Of a DNA stretch of 64,000 nucleotides, positions 39,856 to 49,760 are shown in pieces (within the stretch, counting starts at the first letter, position 1; every line of letters starts with the position of its first letter). Made by a program: the position numbers and the translations under genes. Under the pieces are notes generated by a model. The model did not search any database. It saw only the letters and a list, made by a program, of their open reading frames with translations, and was not told where the DNA came from. The stretch lies in contig NZ_VEEP01000001.1 in assembly GCF_007678455.1 (NCBI RefSeq), positions 434,001 to 498,000 of the forward strand, given 5' to 3'. The DNA comes from Cytobacillus oceanisediminis 2691. Lineage in GTDB: Bacteria; Bacillota; Bacilli; Bacillales; Cytobacillaceae.

Positions 39856-39885
39856 TTTAGGTTTCTACTCTAATTGTGTTATAAT
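39856..39885 (+). promoter_or_regulatory. Possible sigma-A promoter of typA
   Basis: TTTAGG (39856), 18-base spacer, TATAAT (39880-39885), about 60 bases before the typA start. Confidence 0.5.
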
Positions 39886-39944
39886 ATGTAAGTTGTGTAA
39901 AAAGCCAAAAGATAAATTACGATATTAAAGGCAGGGTGACTTTT

Positions 39945-41780
39945 TTGAAATTAAGAGAAGATATTAGAAATATAGCGATCATTGCCCACGTTGACCACGG
40001 TAAAACGACTTTGGTTGACCAGCTTCTGAAGCAATCAGGCACATTCCGTATCAATGAACATGTGGAAGAGCGCGCAATGGATTCAAACGATTTGGAAAGA
40101 GAACGAGGAATTACAATCCTCGCGAAAAATACAGCTATTTCTTATAAAGATACACGAATTAATATTCTTGATACTCCAGGCCATGCTGACTTTGGCGGCG
40201 AGGTTGAGCGTATCATGAAAATGGTTGACGGCGTATTGCTGGTTGTAGATGCTTATGAAGGCTGCATGCCGCAAACACGCTTTGTTTTAAAGAAGGCTCT
40301 TGAACAGCATTTAACACCAATCGTTGTGGTTAATAAGATTGACCGCGACTTTGCTCGCCCTTCTGAGGTTGTTGATGAAGTCCTTGACTTATTCATCGAA
40401 CTTGGTGCAGATGAAGATCAGCTTGAGTTCCCTGTTGTATACGCATCTGGTATCAACGGAACTGCAAGCTTGGATCCAGAAAAACAGGATGAAAACATGC
40501 AGGTATTGTACGAGTCAATCATTGACCATATTCCTGCACCAATTGATAACCGTGAAGAGCCTCTTCAATTCCAGGTTGCTCTTCTTGACTATAATGATTA
40601 TGTTGGCAGAATCGGAATCGGCCGTGTATTCCGTGGAACAATGAAGGTTGGCCAGCAGGTAGCATTAATGAAGCTTGACGGTTCAGTAAAACAATTCAGG
40701 GTAACAAAGATCTTTGGATTCTTCGGACTGAAGCGCCAGGAAATCCAGGAAGCATATGCGGGTGACCTAATTGCTTTATCTGGTATGGAAGACATCAATG
40801 TCGGTGAAACTGTATGTCCATTCGATAACCAGGATCCGCTGCCGGTTTTACGTATTGATGAGCCGACACTTCAAATGACATTCCTGGTCAACAACAGCCC
40901 ATTCGCAGGCCGTGAGGGTAAATACCTGACTGCGAGGAAAATCGAAGAAAGACTTCGTGCACAGCTTCAAACTGACGTAAGTCTAAGAGTAGACAATACT
41001 GATTCACCAGATGCCTGGATCGTTTCAGGCCGTGGGGAACTCCACTTGTCTATTTTGATCGAAAACATGCGCCGCGAAGGCTATGAGCTTCAAGTTTCTA
41101 AACCTGAAGTTATTGTAAGTGAAATTGATGGAGTAAGATGTGAACCGGTTGAACGCGTTCAAATCGATGTTCCTGAAGAACATACTGGTTCAATCATGGA
41201 ATCTATCGGTGCTCGTAAAGGCGAAATGCTCGATATGATTAACAATGGAAGCGGCCAGGTTCGATTGATCTTCAACGTACCAGCACGCGGACTTATCGGA
41301 TATACAACAGAATTTTTAACATTGACTCGCGGGTATGGTATCATTAACCATACATTCGACAGCTATCAGCCAATGCTTCAAGGCCAGGTAGGCGGACGCC
41401 GCCAGGGCGTTCTGGTTTCAATGGAATCCGGAAAGTCATCAACTTATGGTATCATGCAGGTAGAAGACCGAGGAACGATCTTCGTTGAGCCAGGTACTGA
41501 AATTTATGAAGGCATGATTGTCGGCGAGCACACTCGTGAAAATGATATCACTGTAAATATCACGAAGGTAAAGGCAGCAACGAATATTCGTTCTGCAAAT
41601 AAGGACCAGACTTCTGTCATCAAGAAACCAAGAATCATGACTCTTGAAGAATCATTAGAATACTTGAACGATGATGAGTATTGCGAAGTAACACCAGAAT
41701 CGATCAGACTCCGCAAGAAGATTCTTGATAAGAACGAGCGTGAAAGACAGGCTAAAAAGAAGAAATTTGCTGAGGCTTAA
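39945..41780 (+). CDS. typA: Ribosome-associated GTPase TypA/BipA
   Basis: 611 residues from the TTG at 39945 ([12 protein letters not shown]), six bases after CAGGGTG. G-domain motifs AHVDHGKT (G1), RGITI (G2), DTPGH (G3), NKID (G4); then beta-barrel domain 2, EF-G-like domains III and V, and the TypA C-terminal domain (ending [12 protein letters not shown]). It acts on the ribosome in stress and cold growth and subunit assembly. Followed 19 bases later by ylaH. Confidence 0.96.
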   Translation: MKLREDIRNIAIIAHVDHGKTTLVDQLLKQSGTFRINEHVEERAMDSNDLERERGITILAKNTAISYKDTRINILDTPGHADFGGEVERIMKMVDGVLLVVDAYEGCMPQTRFVLKKALEQHLTPIVVVNKIDRDFARPSEVVDEVLDLFIELGADEDQLEFPVVYASGINGTASLDPEKQDENMQVLYESIIDHIPAPIDNREEPLQFQVALLDYNDYVGRIGIGRVFRGTMKVGQQVALMKLDGSVKQFRVTKIFGFFGLKRQEIQEAYAGDLIALSGMEDINVGETVCPFDNQDPLPVLRIDEPTLQMTFLVNNSPFAGREGKYLTARKIEERLRAQLQTDVSLRVDNTDSPDAWIVSGRGELHLSILIENMRREGYELQVSKPEVIVSEIDGVRCEPVERVQIDVPEEHTGSIMESIGARKGEMLDMINNGSGQVRLIFNVPARGLIGYTTEFLTLTRGYGIINHTFDSYQPMLQGQVGGRRQGVLVSMESGKSSTYGIMQVEDRGTIFVEPGTEIYEGMIVGEHTRENDITVNITKVKAATNIRSANKDQTSVIKKPRIMTLEESLEYLNDDEYCEVTPESIRLRKKILDKNERERQAKKKKFAEA

Positions 41781-41799
41781 TTAAGTAGGGGGAAGAAGT

Positions 41800-42114
41800 A
41801 TGGATGTAAGCCAGAGATTATCATTTTTTGCAGCATTATTCAGGGTAGATGAGAATCCGACGGTTGGTATGTGGATGCTGTATCTCACAATTGCCGCTTT
41901 GAGCATCCTGGTCTACAAACTAGGGTTTGCACAGAAGCTGCCAGTGCTGAAGAGTATCATCATCTATGTATTTCTATTACTGGGCTCTACAGTCCTGACC
42001 TTCCTTGCTATTTTCCTTCCCATCGCGGAAGGGCTTGTGGTCGCTGCACTCATCCTGATCATTTACAAGCTCAGGCTGCGCCAGCATAAAAAAGCAGAAG
42101 CAAATGTCAAATAG
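41800..42114 (+). CDS. ylaH: YlaH-like membrane protein
   Basis: 104 residues with three predicted helices (about 27-45, 53-72, 75-92) and a basic C-terminus ([15 protein letters not shown]). Matches YlaH, found after typA in B. subtilis. Function unknown. ATG at 41800 after GGGGGAAG. Cotranscription with typA is likely. Confidence 0.87.
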   Translation: MDVSQRLSFFAALFRVDENPTVGMWMLYLTIAALSILVYKLGFAQKLPVLKSIIIYVFLLLGSTVLTFLAIFLPIAEGLVVAALILIIYKLRLRQHKKAEANVK

Positions 42115-42125
42115 GAGTTGGGGAA

Positions 42126-42419
42126 ATGAAGTCACTCCAGGATGCAATTTATAATTGGCTGACCATTAAAATCGTCAGCGACGCACGGCCAGAAGATACA
42201 GCAGCAGCAGATACAACTCAATTGTTCGAGCAAATTCTTGCAGATGAACATAAAGTTGAATCAAAAGAACTAAAACGGGACGCATTGATGTATTATGTCA
42301 CGGTCGTGCAGGAAGGTAACTCAAAAGAATACCGATTCCCGCGAGACCTGATCGAAATCATGCTAGACCAAATCAGGCAGGAACCAGACAAATACGTGAA
42401 CTATCCAGAAGAAGACTAA
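42126..42419 (+). CDS. Conserved hypothetical protein
   Basis: 97 residues, acidic and soluble (MKSLQDAIYNWLTIKIV start; PRDLIEIMLDQIRQEPDKYVNYPEED end). I do not recognise a named family. It starts 12 bases after ylaH with AGTTGGGG upstream and is the last gene of the typA run, closed by a terminator. Confidence 0.7.
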   Translation: MKSLQDAIYNWLTIKIVSDARPEDTAAADTTQLFEQILADEHKVESKELKRDALMYYVTVVQEGNSKEYRFPRDLIEIMLDQIRQEPDKYVNYPEED

Positions 42420-42450
42420 AAAATCCGCCCAGCGATGGGCGGATTTTTTA
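42418..42450 (+). terminator. typA operon terminator
   Basis: AAAATCCGCCCA-GCGA-TGGGCGGATTTT, 12-bp stem followed by T run. Confidence 0.93.
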
Positions 42451-42479
42451 TATTAGGAATTGGCATTTCTAAGTGGGAA

Positions 42480-43303
42480 TTGGATTCAGACAGGTTCGAC
42501 GTGAAAGCAACCGAAGGCTGTCAAAAAAAAGCCCTGGATTCAGACAGGTTTATGGTATGAGGCGGAAAAGTTGTCAAAAAACCCTCTTGATTTTGACAGG
42601 TTTGAGGGGTGAGGCGGGAAAGCTGTCAAAAAACCCTCTTGATTTTGACAGGTTCGAGGGGTGAGGCGGAAAAGCTGTCAAAAAACCCTCGTGATTTTGA
42701 CAGGTTCAAGGGACGAGGCGGGAAAGGTGTCAAAAAACCCTCTTGATTTTGACAGGTTCGAGGGGGGGAGGCGGAAAAGTTGTCAAGAAACCCTCTTGAT
42801 TTTGACAGGTTTGAGGGGTGAGGCGGAAAAGTTGTCAAGAAACCCTCGTGATTTTGACAGGTTCGAGGGCCGAGGCGGAAAAGCTGTCAAAAAACCCTCT
42901 TGATTTTGACAGGTTTGAGGGGTGAGGCGGAAAAGTTGTCAAGAAACCCTCTTGATTTTGACAGGTTTGAGGGGTGAGGCGGAAAAGTTGTCAAGAAACC
43001 CTCGTGATTTTGACAGGTTTGAGGGGTGAGACGGAAAAGTTGTCAAGAAACCCTCGTGATTTTGACAGGTTTGAGGGGTGAGGCGGAAAAGTTGTCAAGA
43101 AACCCTCTTGATTTTGACAGGTTTGAGCCATGAAGCATAAAAGCTGTCAAAAAACCCTCTTGATTTTGACAGGTACGAGCCAGGAAGCCTGAAAGTTGTC
43201 AAAAAAAGCTTTTAATTTTGACAGGTTCGAGCAATGAGGCCTAAAACCTGTCAAAATACCGTCTGAATTAAGACAGGTTAAGTCACAAGCTAAAAAAGCT
43301 GTC
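42480..43303. repeat. Tandem palindromic array 2: about sixteen 52-bp units
   Basis: The 3' arm (TTTTGACAGG or variants) recurs at 42485, 42539, 42591, 42643, 42695, 42747, 42800, 42852, 42904, 42956, 43008, 43060, 43112, 43164, 43216 and 43268: spacing 52, with one 54 and one 53. Each unit pairs CTGTCAAAA with TTTTGACAG around loop AACCCTCTTGA; many units read TGTCAAGA, keeping a G.U pair. The linker is purine-rich (GTTTGAGGGGTGAGGCGGAAAAG), and its GAGGG is complementary to CCCTC in the loop. Central units are nearly identical, edge units degenerate. Non-coding: 52 is not a multiple of 3. Lies between the convergent typA operon and ylaI. Confidence 0.95.
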
Positions 43304-43357
43304 AGTACCAGACCAAAACTTAATCTTTGAAGGCACCATTTAAATATCAATAACTAA

Positions 43358-43558
43358 TCACCAGTCATCTTTCTCAACACGGCTGCGATATAATTTGAAA
43401 TTCCCGGTCGCAATCCGGTTGTTCGTTTTTTCGGCAATCCGCTCATTGCATGCTTCACACATATATGTATGGATCGGGCGGTTTCGGAGCCTTTTCGCCT
43501 GAAGGGTATCACTGTTTATATTTTCGATTTTGTCGCATAATACACATTTGACTCTCAT
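43358..43558 (-). CDS. ylaI: YlaI-type zinc-ribbon protein (DUF2197)
   Basis: 66 residues from the ATG at 43558 (MRVKCVLCDK), with AAGAGGTGC upstream; six extra residues to 43576 overlap that site. Two CXXC pairs (CVLC near 5 and CEAC near 34) indicate a zinc ribbon. Matches YlaI, function unknown. No clear terminator lies between its stop and array 2, into which read-through would run. Confidence 0.87.
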   Translation of the reverse strand: MRVKCVLCDKIENINSDTLQAKRLRNRPIHTYMCEACNERIAEKTNNRIATGNFKLYRSRVEKDDW

Positions 43559-43714
43559 TCTTGCACCTCTTATCAATAATTAGCTTACATAGACAATTTG
43601 AGTTTGGATTATATTATAGTATATCATTGTTTAAAGCCGGAAAAAGGGGAATCGTTTGATTTGCCCCAAAATAACGGTTCGTAGTACTATTATGATAGTT
43701 TAAGGAGGGTGAAT

Positions 43715-44170
43715 ATGGCAAATCAAGTGGAACCAAAGCTAATTAAACCATTGGTTGATGAACTTCAAAAAGAGCGTTTTGTCACCTTGGCGACAGTGGA
43801 TCATGAGACCGGCGGACCAAATGTCAGCGCAATATCATGGGTGCTTGCTAAAGACGAAGAGATCATTTATTTCGCGGTAGATAACCGCTCTCGAATCATC
43901 GAGAACATTAAAAGCAATGACAAGGCAGTCATCAATCTGATTGCTAATGAATCTACATATTCAATCAGCGGAACGGCAAGTGTCAAGCAGGAAAAGCTTG
44001 AAGGGGTACCGTTAAAGCTGGCGTTAGTTGAAATCAGAATCAGCGAAGTCCGGGACGTCATGTTTTATGGTTCGAAAATTGTTGCAGAACCTCAATATGA
44101 CAAGACATATGATAAGGACGCCGCAGCGCGTCTCGATAAGCAAGTAATGGATGCCATGAGAAAAGCTTAG
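43715..44170 (+). CDS. Pyridoxamine 5'-phosphate oxidase-like flavoprotein
   Basis: 151 residues from the ATG at 43715 after AAGGAGGGTG. Split-barrel FMN-binding fold: VTLATVDHETGGPNVSAISWVLAKDEEIIYFAVDNRSRIIENIKSNDKAVINLI, then a C-terminal helical tail. Members are diverse (heme-, F420- or FMN-dependent), so the reaction is not assignable. A perfect 28-bp palindrome overlapping the stop ends the transcript. Confidence 0.78.
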   Translation: MANQVEPKLIKPLVDELQKERFVTLATVDHETGGPNVSAISWVLAKDEEIIYFAVDNRSRIIENIKSNDKAVINLIANESTYSISGTASVKQEKLEGVPLKLALVEIRISEVRDVMFYGSKIVAEPQYDKTYDKDAAARLDKQVMDAMRKA

Positions 44171-44191
44171 TCAATTGACTAAGCTTTTTTT
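44161..44191. terminator. Perfect palindromic terminator
   Basis: AAAAGCTTAGTCAA joined to its exact complement, 28 bp in total (44161-44188), containing the stop codon, then T run. Serves the ylaJ gene from the other side. Confidence 0.93.
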
Positions 44192-44196
44192 GCGCC

Positions 44197-44784
44197 CTAT
44201 TTATGATAGTTCGACTGTTGCTCCTGATCTTTCTCCAGCTGTCTTTTCTCACCCTGATTTAGATTCTTTTTTGGATCCTCCGTCGGACTCTCCGTTTGCG
44301 GTTCGATCATGTCTGCCGGAACCTCGGGCATGACCCTTCCTGTTATATCCGCCAGCTCATTCAGGATTCCTACGATAGGCTGTCCATTTTGGATATCCTT
44401 TCCGATTTCCTTTAACCTTGCAGTAATATCCGGATCTGCCACGACTACGGCATTGGCACCATGCGGATCTTTTTTTAGAGCCTCGGCGACTGTATATTTA
44501 ACTGTATCTACTTCGGATCGCTCCATGTTATCGTTTACGTCGATTCCGACAATAGCATAACGGCCAATCACTACCGCTGCAGCATCATCAACATTCGGAA
44601 TATGTGTTGTCAAATTCACCAGATGACGGGAAATTTTCTGTCCGGATTGGCGGTCGACCCCTTGAATCGTACTATTCTGCACCTTGACCTTATGGTTTTT
44701 GTCATTATCATTTGCGCTGTTTTGTCCAGTACATGCAGTCAATAGAAAAATAAACGAGATAGCAGCAACCAATCTTATCATCAT
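44197..44784 (-). CDS. ylaJ: YhcN/YlaJ family sporulation lipoprotein
   Basis: 195 residues (or 194 from the second Met). Lipobox LTAC near residue 18, then the YhcN/YlaJ domain (75-160: DDAAAVVIGRYAIVGIDVNDNMERSEVDTVKYTVAEALKKDPHGANAVVVADPDI) and a polar Glu/Gln/Pro-rich tail. Such lipoproteins are made in the forespore and affect germination or spore inner membrane. Convergent with the flavoprotein gene and divergent from phoH2. Confidence 0.88.
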   Translation of the reverse strand: MMIRLVAAISFIFLLTACTGQNSANDNDKNHKVKVQNSTIQGVDRQSGQKISRHLVNLTTHIPNVDDAAAVVIGRYAIVGIDVNDNMERSEVDTVKYTVAEALKKDPHGANAVVVADPDITARLKEIGKDIQNGQPIVGILNELADITGRVMPEVPADMIEPQTESPTEDPKKNLNQGEKRQLEKDQEQQSNYHK

Positions 44785-44966
44785 TAAATCCCTCCGGATA
44801 TTTATTCTATAAAAACCATCAATCGTTATATAAAAAAAGAAATGCTCAAAGGTTATTGTGCAAAATATCTTCTATCTTTATTCAGAAAGTCATATATTTT
44901 ACCAAAGTCCCGGCCAAGGCTGCCAAGTTGGCCAGAGCCGAGATCAAGAAGGCGGGAGGCATCAAT

Positions 44967-46307
44967 TTGAGTAAAATATATGTACTGGATACAAACGTCT
45001 TATTACAGGATCCGCACGCAATCTTTTCCTTTCAAGACAATGAAGTTGTCATACCTGCTGTAGTTCTGGAGGAAGTGGATTCAAAGAAAAGGTATATGGA
45101 TGAAATTGGGCGTAATGCACGCCAGGTTTCAAGGCTTATAGACGGAATGAGGGAAACAGGGAAACTGCATGAGAAAATCAATCTGGAAGGCGGGGGGACA
45201 CTCAGGATTGAGTTAAACCATCGTTCATTCCATCAGCTTCAGGAAATCTTCGTTGAAAAAACTAATGACAACCGCATCCTGGCAGTGGCAAAAAACCTCA
45301 GTCTTGAAGAAGAAACAAAGGAAGACGGGCGCCCGGTAATCCTGGTCAGTAAAGACGCATTGGTCCGCGTAAAAGCAGATGCGATAGGACTGATCGCTGA
45401 GGACTTCCTAAGCGATAGGGTTGTGGAAATGAATCATCTTTATTCCGGCTATGCTGAAATATATCTTGAAATTGAGGTGCTTAACCGTTTTTATGAAAAA
45501 GGGGAACTGGATTTCTCTGAATTAAAGGGACAAAACTTTTTTTATCCCAATCAATTTGTAATCATGAAGGACATTCTTGGCAGTTCGGCATCGGCCATCG
45601 CAATGGTCGATACAAAGAAGAAAAAAGTAAAAAAACTTGTATTCGAGCATGAGGGGAAACATACCTGGGGAATCCGGCCGAGAAATGTTCAGCAAATCAT
45701 GGCCATGGAATTGCTTTTACGGCAAGACATGCCTTTAATCACACTGATCGGCCGTGCGGGAACGGGTAAAACATTGCTTGCTTTAGCAACCGGTTTACTC
45801 CAGACGGAAGATTTGAATATATTTAAGAAGCTGCTTGTCGCACGGCCAATTGTACCTGTCGGAAAGGATCTCGGCTTTTTGCCGGGCGAAAAACAGGAAA
45901 AGCTCAGGCCGTGGATGCAGCCAATCTATGATAACCTCGAGTTTCTGTTCAATACGAAAAAACCGGGAGAGCTTGATGCCATCCTGGCGGGAATGGGCTC
46001 AATCGAGGTCGAAGCATTGACGTATATTAGGGGAAGAAGTATCCCGGATCAATTCATCATCATTGATGAAGCCCAGAACTTGACCAAACATGAGGTGAAA
46101 ACAATCCTCACAAGGGTAGGGGAAAGGAGCAAAATCGTCCTGATGGGCGACCCTGATCAAATCGACCATCCGTATCTGGATGCTTATAATAACGGATTGA
46201 CTTATGTTGTAGAGAAATTCAAGGATCAGCAGATTTCCGGGCATGTACAGCTCGTGAAAGGAGAAAGATCACCACTCGCCCAGCTGGCTGCAGACATCTT
46301 AAAGTAA
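44967..46307 (+). CDS. phoH2: PIN-PhoH ATPase (PhoH2, YlaK)
   Basis: 446 residues from the TTG at 44967 (GGCGGGAGG upstream), the B. subtilis YlaK length; a frame back to 44856 has no ribosome site. N-terminal PIN domain (1-135: LDTNVLLQDP; conserved acidic residues for Mg-dependent RNase activity) and C-terminal PhoH ATPase (Walker A GRAGTGKTLL near 268, Walker B FIIIDEAQN near 365). PhoH2 proteins are known ATP-dependent RNA-unwinding RNases in mycobacteria; activity here is inferred. Confidence 0.9.
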   Translation: MSKIYVLDTNVLLQDPHAIFSFQDNEVVIPAVVLEEVDSKKRYMDEIGRNARQVSRLIDGMRETGKLHEKINLEGGGTLRIELNHRSFHQLQEIFVEKTNDNRILAVAKNLSLEEETKEDGRPVILVSKDALVRVKADAIGLIAEDFLSDRVVEMNHLYSGYAEIYLEIEVLNRFYEKGELDFSELKGQNFFYPNQFVIMKDILGSSASAIAMVDTKKKKVKKLVFEHEGKHTWGIRPRNVQQIMAMELLLRQDMPLITLIGRAGTGKTLLALATGLLQTEDLNIFKKLLVARPIVPVGKDLGFLPGEKQEKLRPWMQPIYDNLEFLFNTKKPGELDAILAGMGSIEVEALTYIRGRSIPDQFIIIDEAQNLTKHEVKTILTRVGERSKIVLMGDPDQIDHPYLDAYNNGLTYVVEKFKDQQISGHVQLVKGERSPLAQLAADILK

Positions 46308-46356
46308 AGGCATTTGTAAAATCCTGCAGCGAAAGTCAGCATTACAGCAAAAATAT

Positions 46357-46383
46357 AACGGGCACCCTGCTGGATGCCCGTTC
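46357..46383 (-). terminator. Hairpin terminator
   Basis: AACGGGCA / TGCCCGTT stem followed on the minus strand by ATATTTTTG; serves the YlaL-like gene. Confidence 0.7.
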
Positions 46384-46397
46384 GTGTATCTTACATA

Positions 46398-46898
46398 TCA
46401 TTCGACAGTAAATCCGGTTACATTTTTGATTGGCTGTTCCTTATTGGAGCCATCCTTGTAGTATACATGCAATGGTCCGTCTTCCCTTAATGGCTTTCCG
46501 TCCTTTGAAAAACCGAGTATGATTTCTGCTGCCTGTTCAAGAGGAATTACTGCTTGGTTGTTTTCACCGTATTCAATGACAATTTTTTTTGCATCTTGCT
46601 CGGGTTCAGCATTATCAAGAAATGGTTTAAAAGGAATTCCGAATGTACCTGTAAGGACTTTTTCTTTCTCGAATTTCACTTCAGTCTTGAGTGTCGGCGG
46701 ATAAACAGCACCTTCCATGATTTCGCGGTCCCAATGCTTGGATACCGACTTTGTATATTCTTCAAGATGATCTTCGCTTTCCTTCTCATCATTGAAATAT
46801 GTATTCAAATCCACTTTTCTGTCATCAAAAATCCATACGCCAGAGTCCAAGGTGATTTTATATTTAACTTTTCCTTTAATTGGGATGATAGTTTCCAT
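46398..46898 (-). CDS. ylaL: YlaL-like soluble protein
   Basis: 166 residues, acidic, no signal or membrane segment (METIIPIKGKVKYKITLDSGVWIFDDRKVDL start; HWDREIMEGAVYPPTLKTE; LHVYYKDGSNKEQPIKNVTGFTVE end). Placed after phoH2 and before ylaN, the position of ylaL in B. subtilis; symbol assigned mainly by synteny. Beta-rich and probably cytosolic; function unknown. The start follows a GGGAGAAATT ribosome site. Confidence 0.6.
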   Translation of the reverse strand: METIIPIKGKVKYKITLDSGVWIFDDRKVDLNTYFNDEKESEDHLEEYTKSVSKHWDREIMEGAVYPPTLKTEVKFEKEKVLTGTFGIPFKPFLDNAEPEQDAKKIVIEYGENNQAVIPLEQAAEIILGFSKDGKPLREDGPLHVYYKDGSNKEQPIKNVTGFTVE

Positions 46899-47085
46899 AA
46901 TTTCTCCCGCCTTTGTTTTATATGTTATTTAATAAGTATAGCGATATTTGGAAGTAATGTCATTCAAGCTATCCCAATTGCAATAACCAATTAATTCTGC
47001 ATCCTTAATATTCTTGCATTTTTGTCCGCATAAGGGTAAAATTTATAGAAGGATTGGGTAATCGCTCGGAAACGGGGGGATCAAG

Positions 47086-47367
47086 TTGGCGTCTGATATG
47101 ATTATTAACCATCAGGAAAAAGCCCATGCCTTGTTAAAGGCTGACGCTGATAAAATTTTAAGGCTGATCAAAGTGCAAATGGATAACCTGACAATGCCTC
47201 AATGCCCTCTTTATGAAGAGGTTTTAGATACGCAAATGTTTGGATTATCAAGAGAGATAGACTTTGCAGTGAGGCTCGGCTTAATCGAAGAATCAGATGG
47301 GAAAGTAATTCTTGACCAATTGGAAAGGGAACTTTCCATTTTGCATGAAGCTTCGTTAAAAAAATAA
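47086..47367 (+). CDS. ylaN: YlaN (UPF0358)
   Basis: 93 residues beginning [18 protein letters not shown] from a TTG at 47086, with GGGGGGATC upstream. The core [37 protein letters not shown] is virtually identical to B. subtilis YlaN. YlaN is needed under iron limitation and has been linked to Fur and iron-sulfur supply. Immediately upstream of ftsW as in B. subtilis. Confidence 0.95.
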   Translation: MASDMIINHQEKAHALLKADADKILRLIKVQMDNLTMPQCPLYEEVLDTQMFGLSREIDFAVRLGLIEESDGKVILDQLERELSILHEASLKK

Positions 47368-47373
47368 CCCTAA

Positions 47374-47413
47374 AAACTCAAACAATCCTAGGATGGATGT
47401 TTGGGTTTTTTTG
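47374..47413 (+). terminator. ylaN terminator
   Basis: CTCAAACA / TGTTTGGG (one G.U) stem followed by seven T. Confidence 0.82.
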
Positions 47414-47556
47414 TGTAACCCACATCAAGTTATTTCATTTGAACATAACAGCGATATGACTTTATTACATTTCTTTATAACTTTTCCTAAACAAAGGCAG
47501 GATATTGCAACTTATAGTAGAATAGATTAAACAACTTAGAAGATGGGGAAGAGACA

Positions 47557-48765
47557 ATGTTTAAAAAAATACTGAAATCCTATGACTATTCATTGATCAT
47601 TGCTGTAGTGCTCTTATGTTTGTTCGGACTTGTCATGGTTTACAGTGCCAGCATGGTCACTGCCATTCAAAGGTATGACTATCCAAGTGATTTTTTCTTT
47701 CAAAAGCAAAAGTTTAATTTGTTAGTAGCTTCTGTCTTGTTCATCATTGCAGCATTATTCCCCTATAAAGCGATGAAAAGCACTAAATTACTGCTTCCCA
47801 TGGTCACGTTTATCCTCGGGGGGCTTGGTGCATTGTTTTTATTCGGGAAAGTGACGAACAATGCGTTAAGTTGGTTTGAACTTGGTGCAAGGAGCCTTCA
47901 GCCATCAGAATTCGCCAAATTGAGCGTTATTATTTATCTTTCTGCGGTATATGCCAAAAAACAGGCCTACATAAACCAATTCAATAAGGGAGTAGTACCG
48001 CCGCTTGTTTATTTAATCCTGGTTTGTATGCTGGTTGCCATCCAGCCAGACTTCGGTACTGCAGCGATTATTTTCGCGATCGCAGCGACAATCATCATTT
48101 CCTCAGGTATGAACCTGAGAAATATCACCAAGCTGATTTTGTTCGGACTGGCATTTTTGACCCCATTTGTTATCTTCCTTCAAGGTGAGATTTTTTCTGA
48201 AACGAGGATGGGCAGGTTTACTGCCTACAGCAATCCGTTCACTGATGAACAAAATACGGGGTATCATTTGGCCAATTCATATTATGCAATTGGCTCAGGA
48301 GGGCTGAAAGGGCTTGGGCTAGGTGAAAGTGTACAAAAGCTTGGATATCTTCCAGAGCCGCATACCGACTTCATCATTGCTGTAATCTCCGAAGAATTAG
48401 GAATCTTTGGTGTGGGATTTGTACTGCTGAGTTTAGGATTCATTGTCTTAAAAGGAATCCATATAGCGCTGAAGTGTAAAGATCCATTTGGAAGTTTGCT
48501 GGCTATTGGAATTTCGAGCATGATTGGGATCCAGTCGTTTGTCAATCTGGGCGGCGCCTCAGGAGTCATTCCATTGACAGGAGTACCGCTTCCATTTGTA
48601 AGCTATGGTGGCTCTTCATTGCTTCAGCTGGCTATAGCTACGGGGATTCTCGTCAATGTTTCAATGTTTGTTAATTACGAAGAAAAGTATAAAAAGGACA
48701 AGACATCCCAGCCAAAGCCTTCTCCGGCCATGGTCAACCAGAATGCATTCAAGTTCCGGCAGTAA
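47557..48765 (+). CDS. ftsW: Lipid II polymerase / division protein FtsW
   Basis: 402 residues, about ten membrane helices, SEDS family. Conserved loops: GARSLQPSEFAKLS (near 115), LGEGESVQ-type loop here GLGLGESVQKLGYLPEPHTDFI (near 250-270) with the HTDFIIAVISEE motif, and the terminal PLTGVPLPFVSYGGSSLL. It polymerises septal peptidoglycan with a partner class B PBP. ATG at 47557 after GGGGAAGAG. In B. subtilis pycA comes next; here ctaA follows directly. Confidence 0.95.
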   Translation: MFKKILKSYDYSLIIAVVLLCLFGLVMVYSASMVTAIQRYDYPSDFFFQKQKFNLLVASVLFIIAALFPYKAMKSTKLLLPMVTFILGGLGALFLFGKVTNNALSWFELGARSLQPSEFAKLSVIIYLSAVYAKKQAYINQFNKGVVPPLVYLILVCMLVAIQPDFGTAAIIFAIAATIIISSGMNLRNITKLILFGLAFLTPFVIFLQGEIFSETRMGRFTAYSNPFTDEQNTGYHLANSYYAIGSGGLKGLGLGESVQKLGYLPEPHTDFIIAVISEELGIFGVGFVLLSLGFIVLKGIHIALKCKDPFGSLLAIGISSMIGIQSFVNLGGASGVIPLTGVPLPFVSYGGSSLLQLAIATGILVNVSMFVNYEEKYKKDKTSQPKPSPAMVNQNAFKFRQ

Positions 48766-48775
48766 TATAAAACAA

Positions 48776-48810
48776 AAGAAGCTGCAGCGATTGCTGCAGC
48801 TTCTTATTTT
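48776..48810. terminator. Bidirectional terminator ftsW/ctaA
   Basis: AAGAAGCTGCAG-CGATTG-CTGCAGCTTCTT, a 12-bp perfect stem ending at the ctaA stop region, T run on the ftsW strand. Confidence 0.9.
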
Positions 48811-49760
48811 ACAGTGGCCGGAGAAAGGTCTGCGGCTGTAGGTTTCTCTACTCTTGCGGCATTTTTCTTGCTTCTTGAAACTAGAAGGATGAAGTAGCTG
48901 AACACACCAAACAGTACTGAAATGAAGAATGCGTGCGCCAGAGCGATATACAAATTCAGTCTGGTATAAATAATCAGCGCACCCGCGGTCACCTGAAGTG
49001 AAACCAGTATCATGGAGATGATCCAGCCCCAGTATAATACTCTCTCATGTTTGTAATGTTTTACGGTGATATATGTTACGTAGGCAATCCAGATAAAAAT
49101 GAATCCCGCTGCTGCCCTGTGGCCCATCTGAACCCATTCATACAGGTTTGTAGGCAGGAAAGAACCGTCATTCGTGCATAATGGCCAGTCCTTACAGACC
49201 AGGCTTGCGTTCATATGTCTTACCAGAGCTCCCGTATAGACGACAATATAGCTATATACCGCCAGTCCGATGATATGGAACCTCATTCTTTTATCGATCA
49301 CTAATTTATCAGCCTCGAACTTCTTATCTACCTCAAAAATAAGCATGGTCAATAATAGAACAGCTGCAAAAGAAATGAGTGAAATGCCAAAGTGAAGCGC
49401 GAGAACAAAATCAGATTGGCCCCAAACGACAGCGGCAGCGCCAATCAAAGCCTGAAGAACCAAAAAGAAAAATGATAAAACTGCCAGGAACTTCGTTTCA
49501 CGGATGTGTCCGATTGTTTTCCAAGTCCAAATGGATAAAACCAGAACCATGATGCCGACACTACCTGAAACCAATCGGTGGGCCAGTTCTATTACCAATT
49601 CCGGTGTTATGCTGGTGGGAACAAACTCTCCATTGCATAGTGGCCAGGATTTCCCACAGCCCATTCCGGAATCAGTTTTAGTAACCAGTGCTCCCCCTAA
49701 TAAAACAAAAAGCATCCCAATCGTGGTCAAAACAGCAAGCCACTTTAGGGAACGATTCAT
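48804..49760 (-). CDS. ctaA: Heme A synthase CtaA
   Basis: 318 residues from the ATG at 49760 ([21 protein letters not shown] upstream); thirteen extra residues in the longer frame look non-native. Eight membrane helices in two homologous halves. Both cysteine pairs of CtaA are present ([11 protein letters not shown] and [10 protein letters not shown]), and the four heme-ligand histidines are visible in ELAHRL, ALHFGI, MGHRAA and ALAHAF. It oxidises heme O to heme A for cytochrome aa3. Divergent from ctaB across a 615-bp region. Confidence 0.95.
   Translation of the reverse strand: MNRSLKWLAVLTTIGMLFVLLGGALVTKTDSGMGCGKSWPLCNGEFVPTSITPELVIELAHRLVSGSVGIMVLVLSIWTWKTIGHIRETKFLAVLSFFFLVLQALIGAAAVVWGQSDFVLALHFGISLISFAAVLLLTMLIFEVDKKFEADKLVIDKRMRFHIIGLAVYSYIVVYTGALVRHMNASLVCKDWPLCTNDGSFLPTNLYEWVQMGHRAAAGFIFIWIAYVTYITVKHYKHERVLYWGWIISMILVSLQVTAGALIIYTRLNLYIALAHAFFISVLFGVFSYFILLVSRSKKNAARVEKPTAADLSPATVK

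Noticed and set aside
42473-43350. Open frames of 60-80 codons across array 2
   Set aside because: The 52-bp period shifts the frame each unit, both strands give similar repeats in all frames, and no ribosome sites are present; they are by-products of the array.
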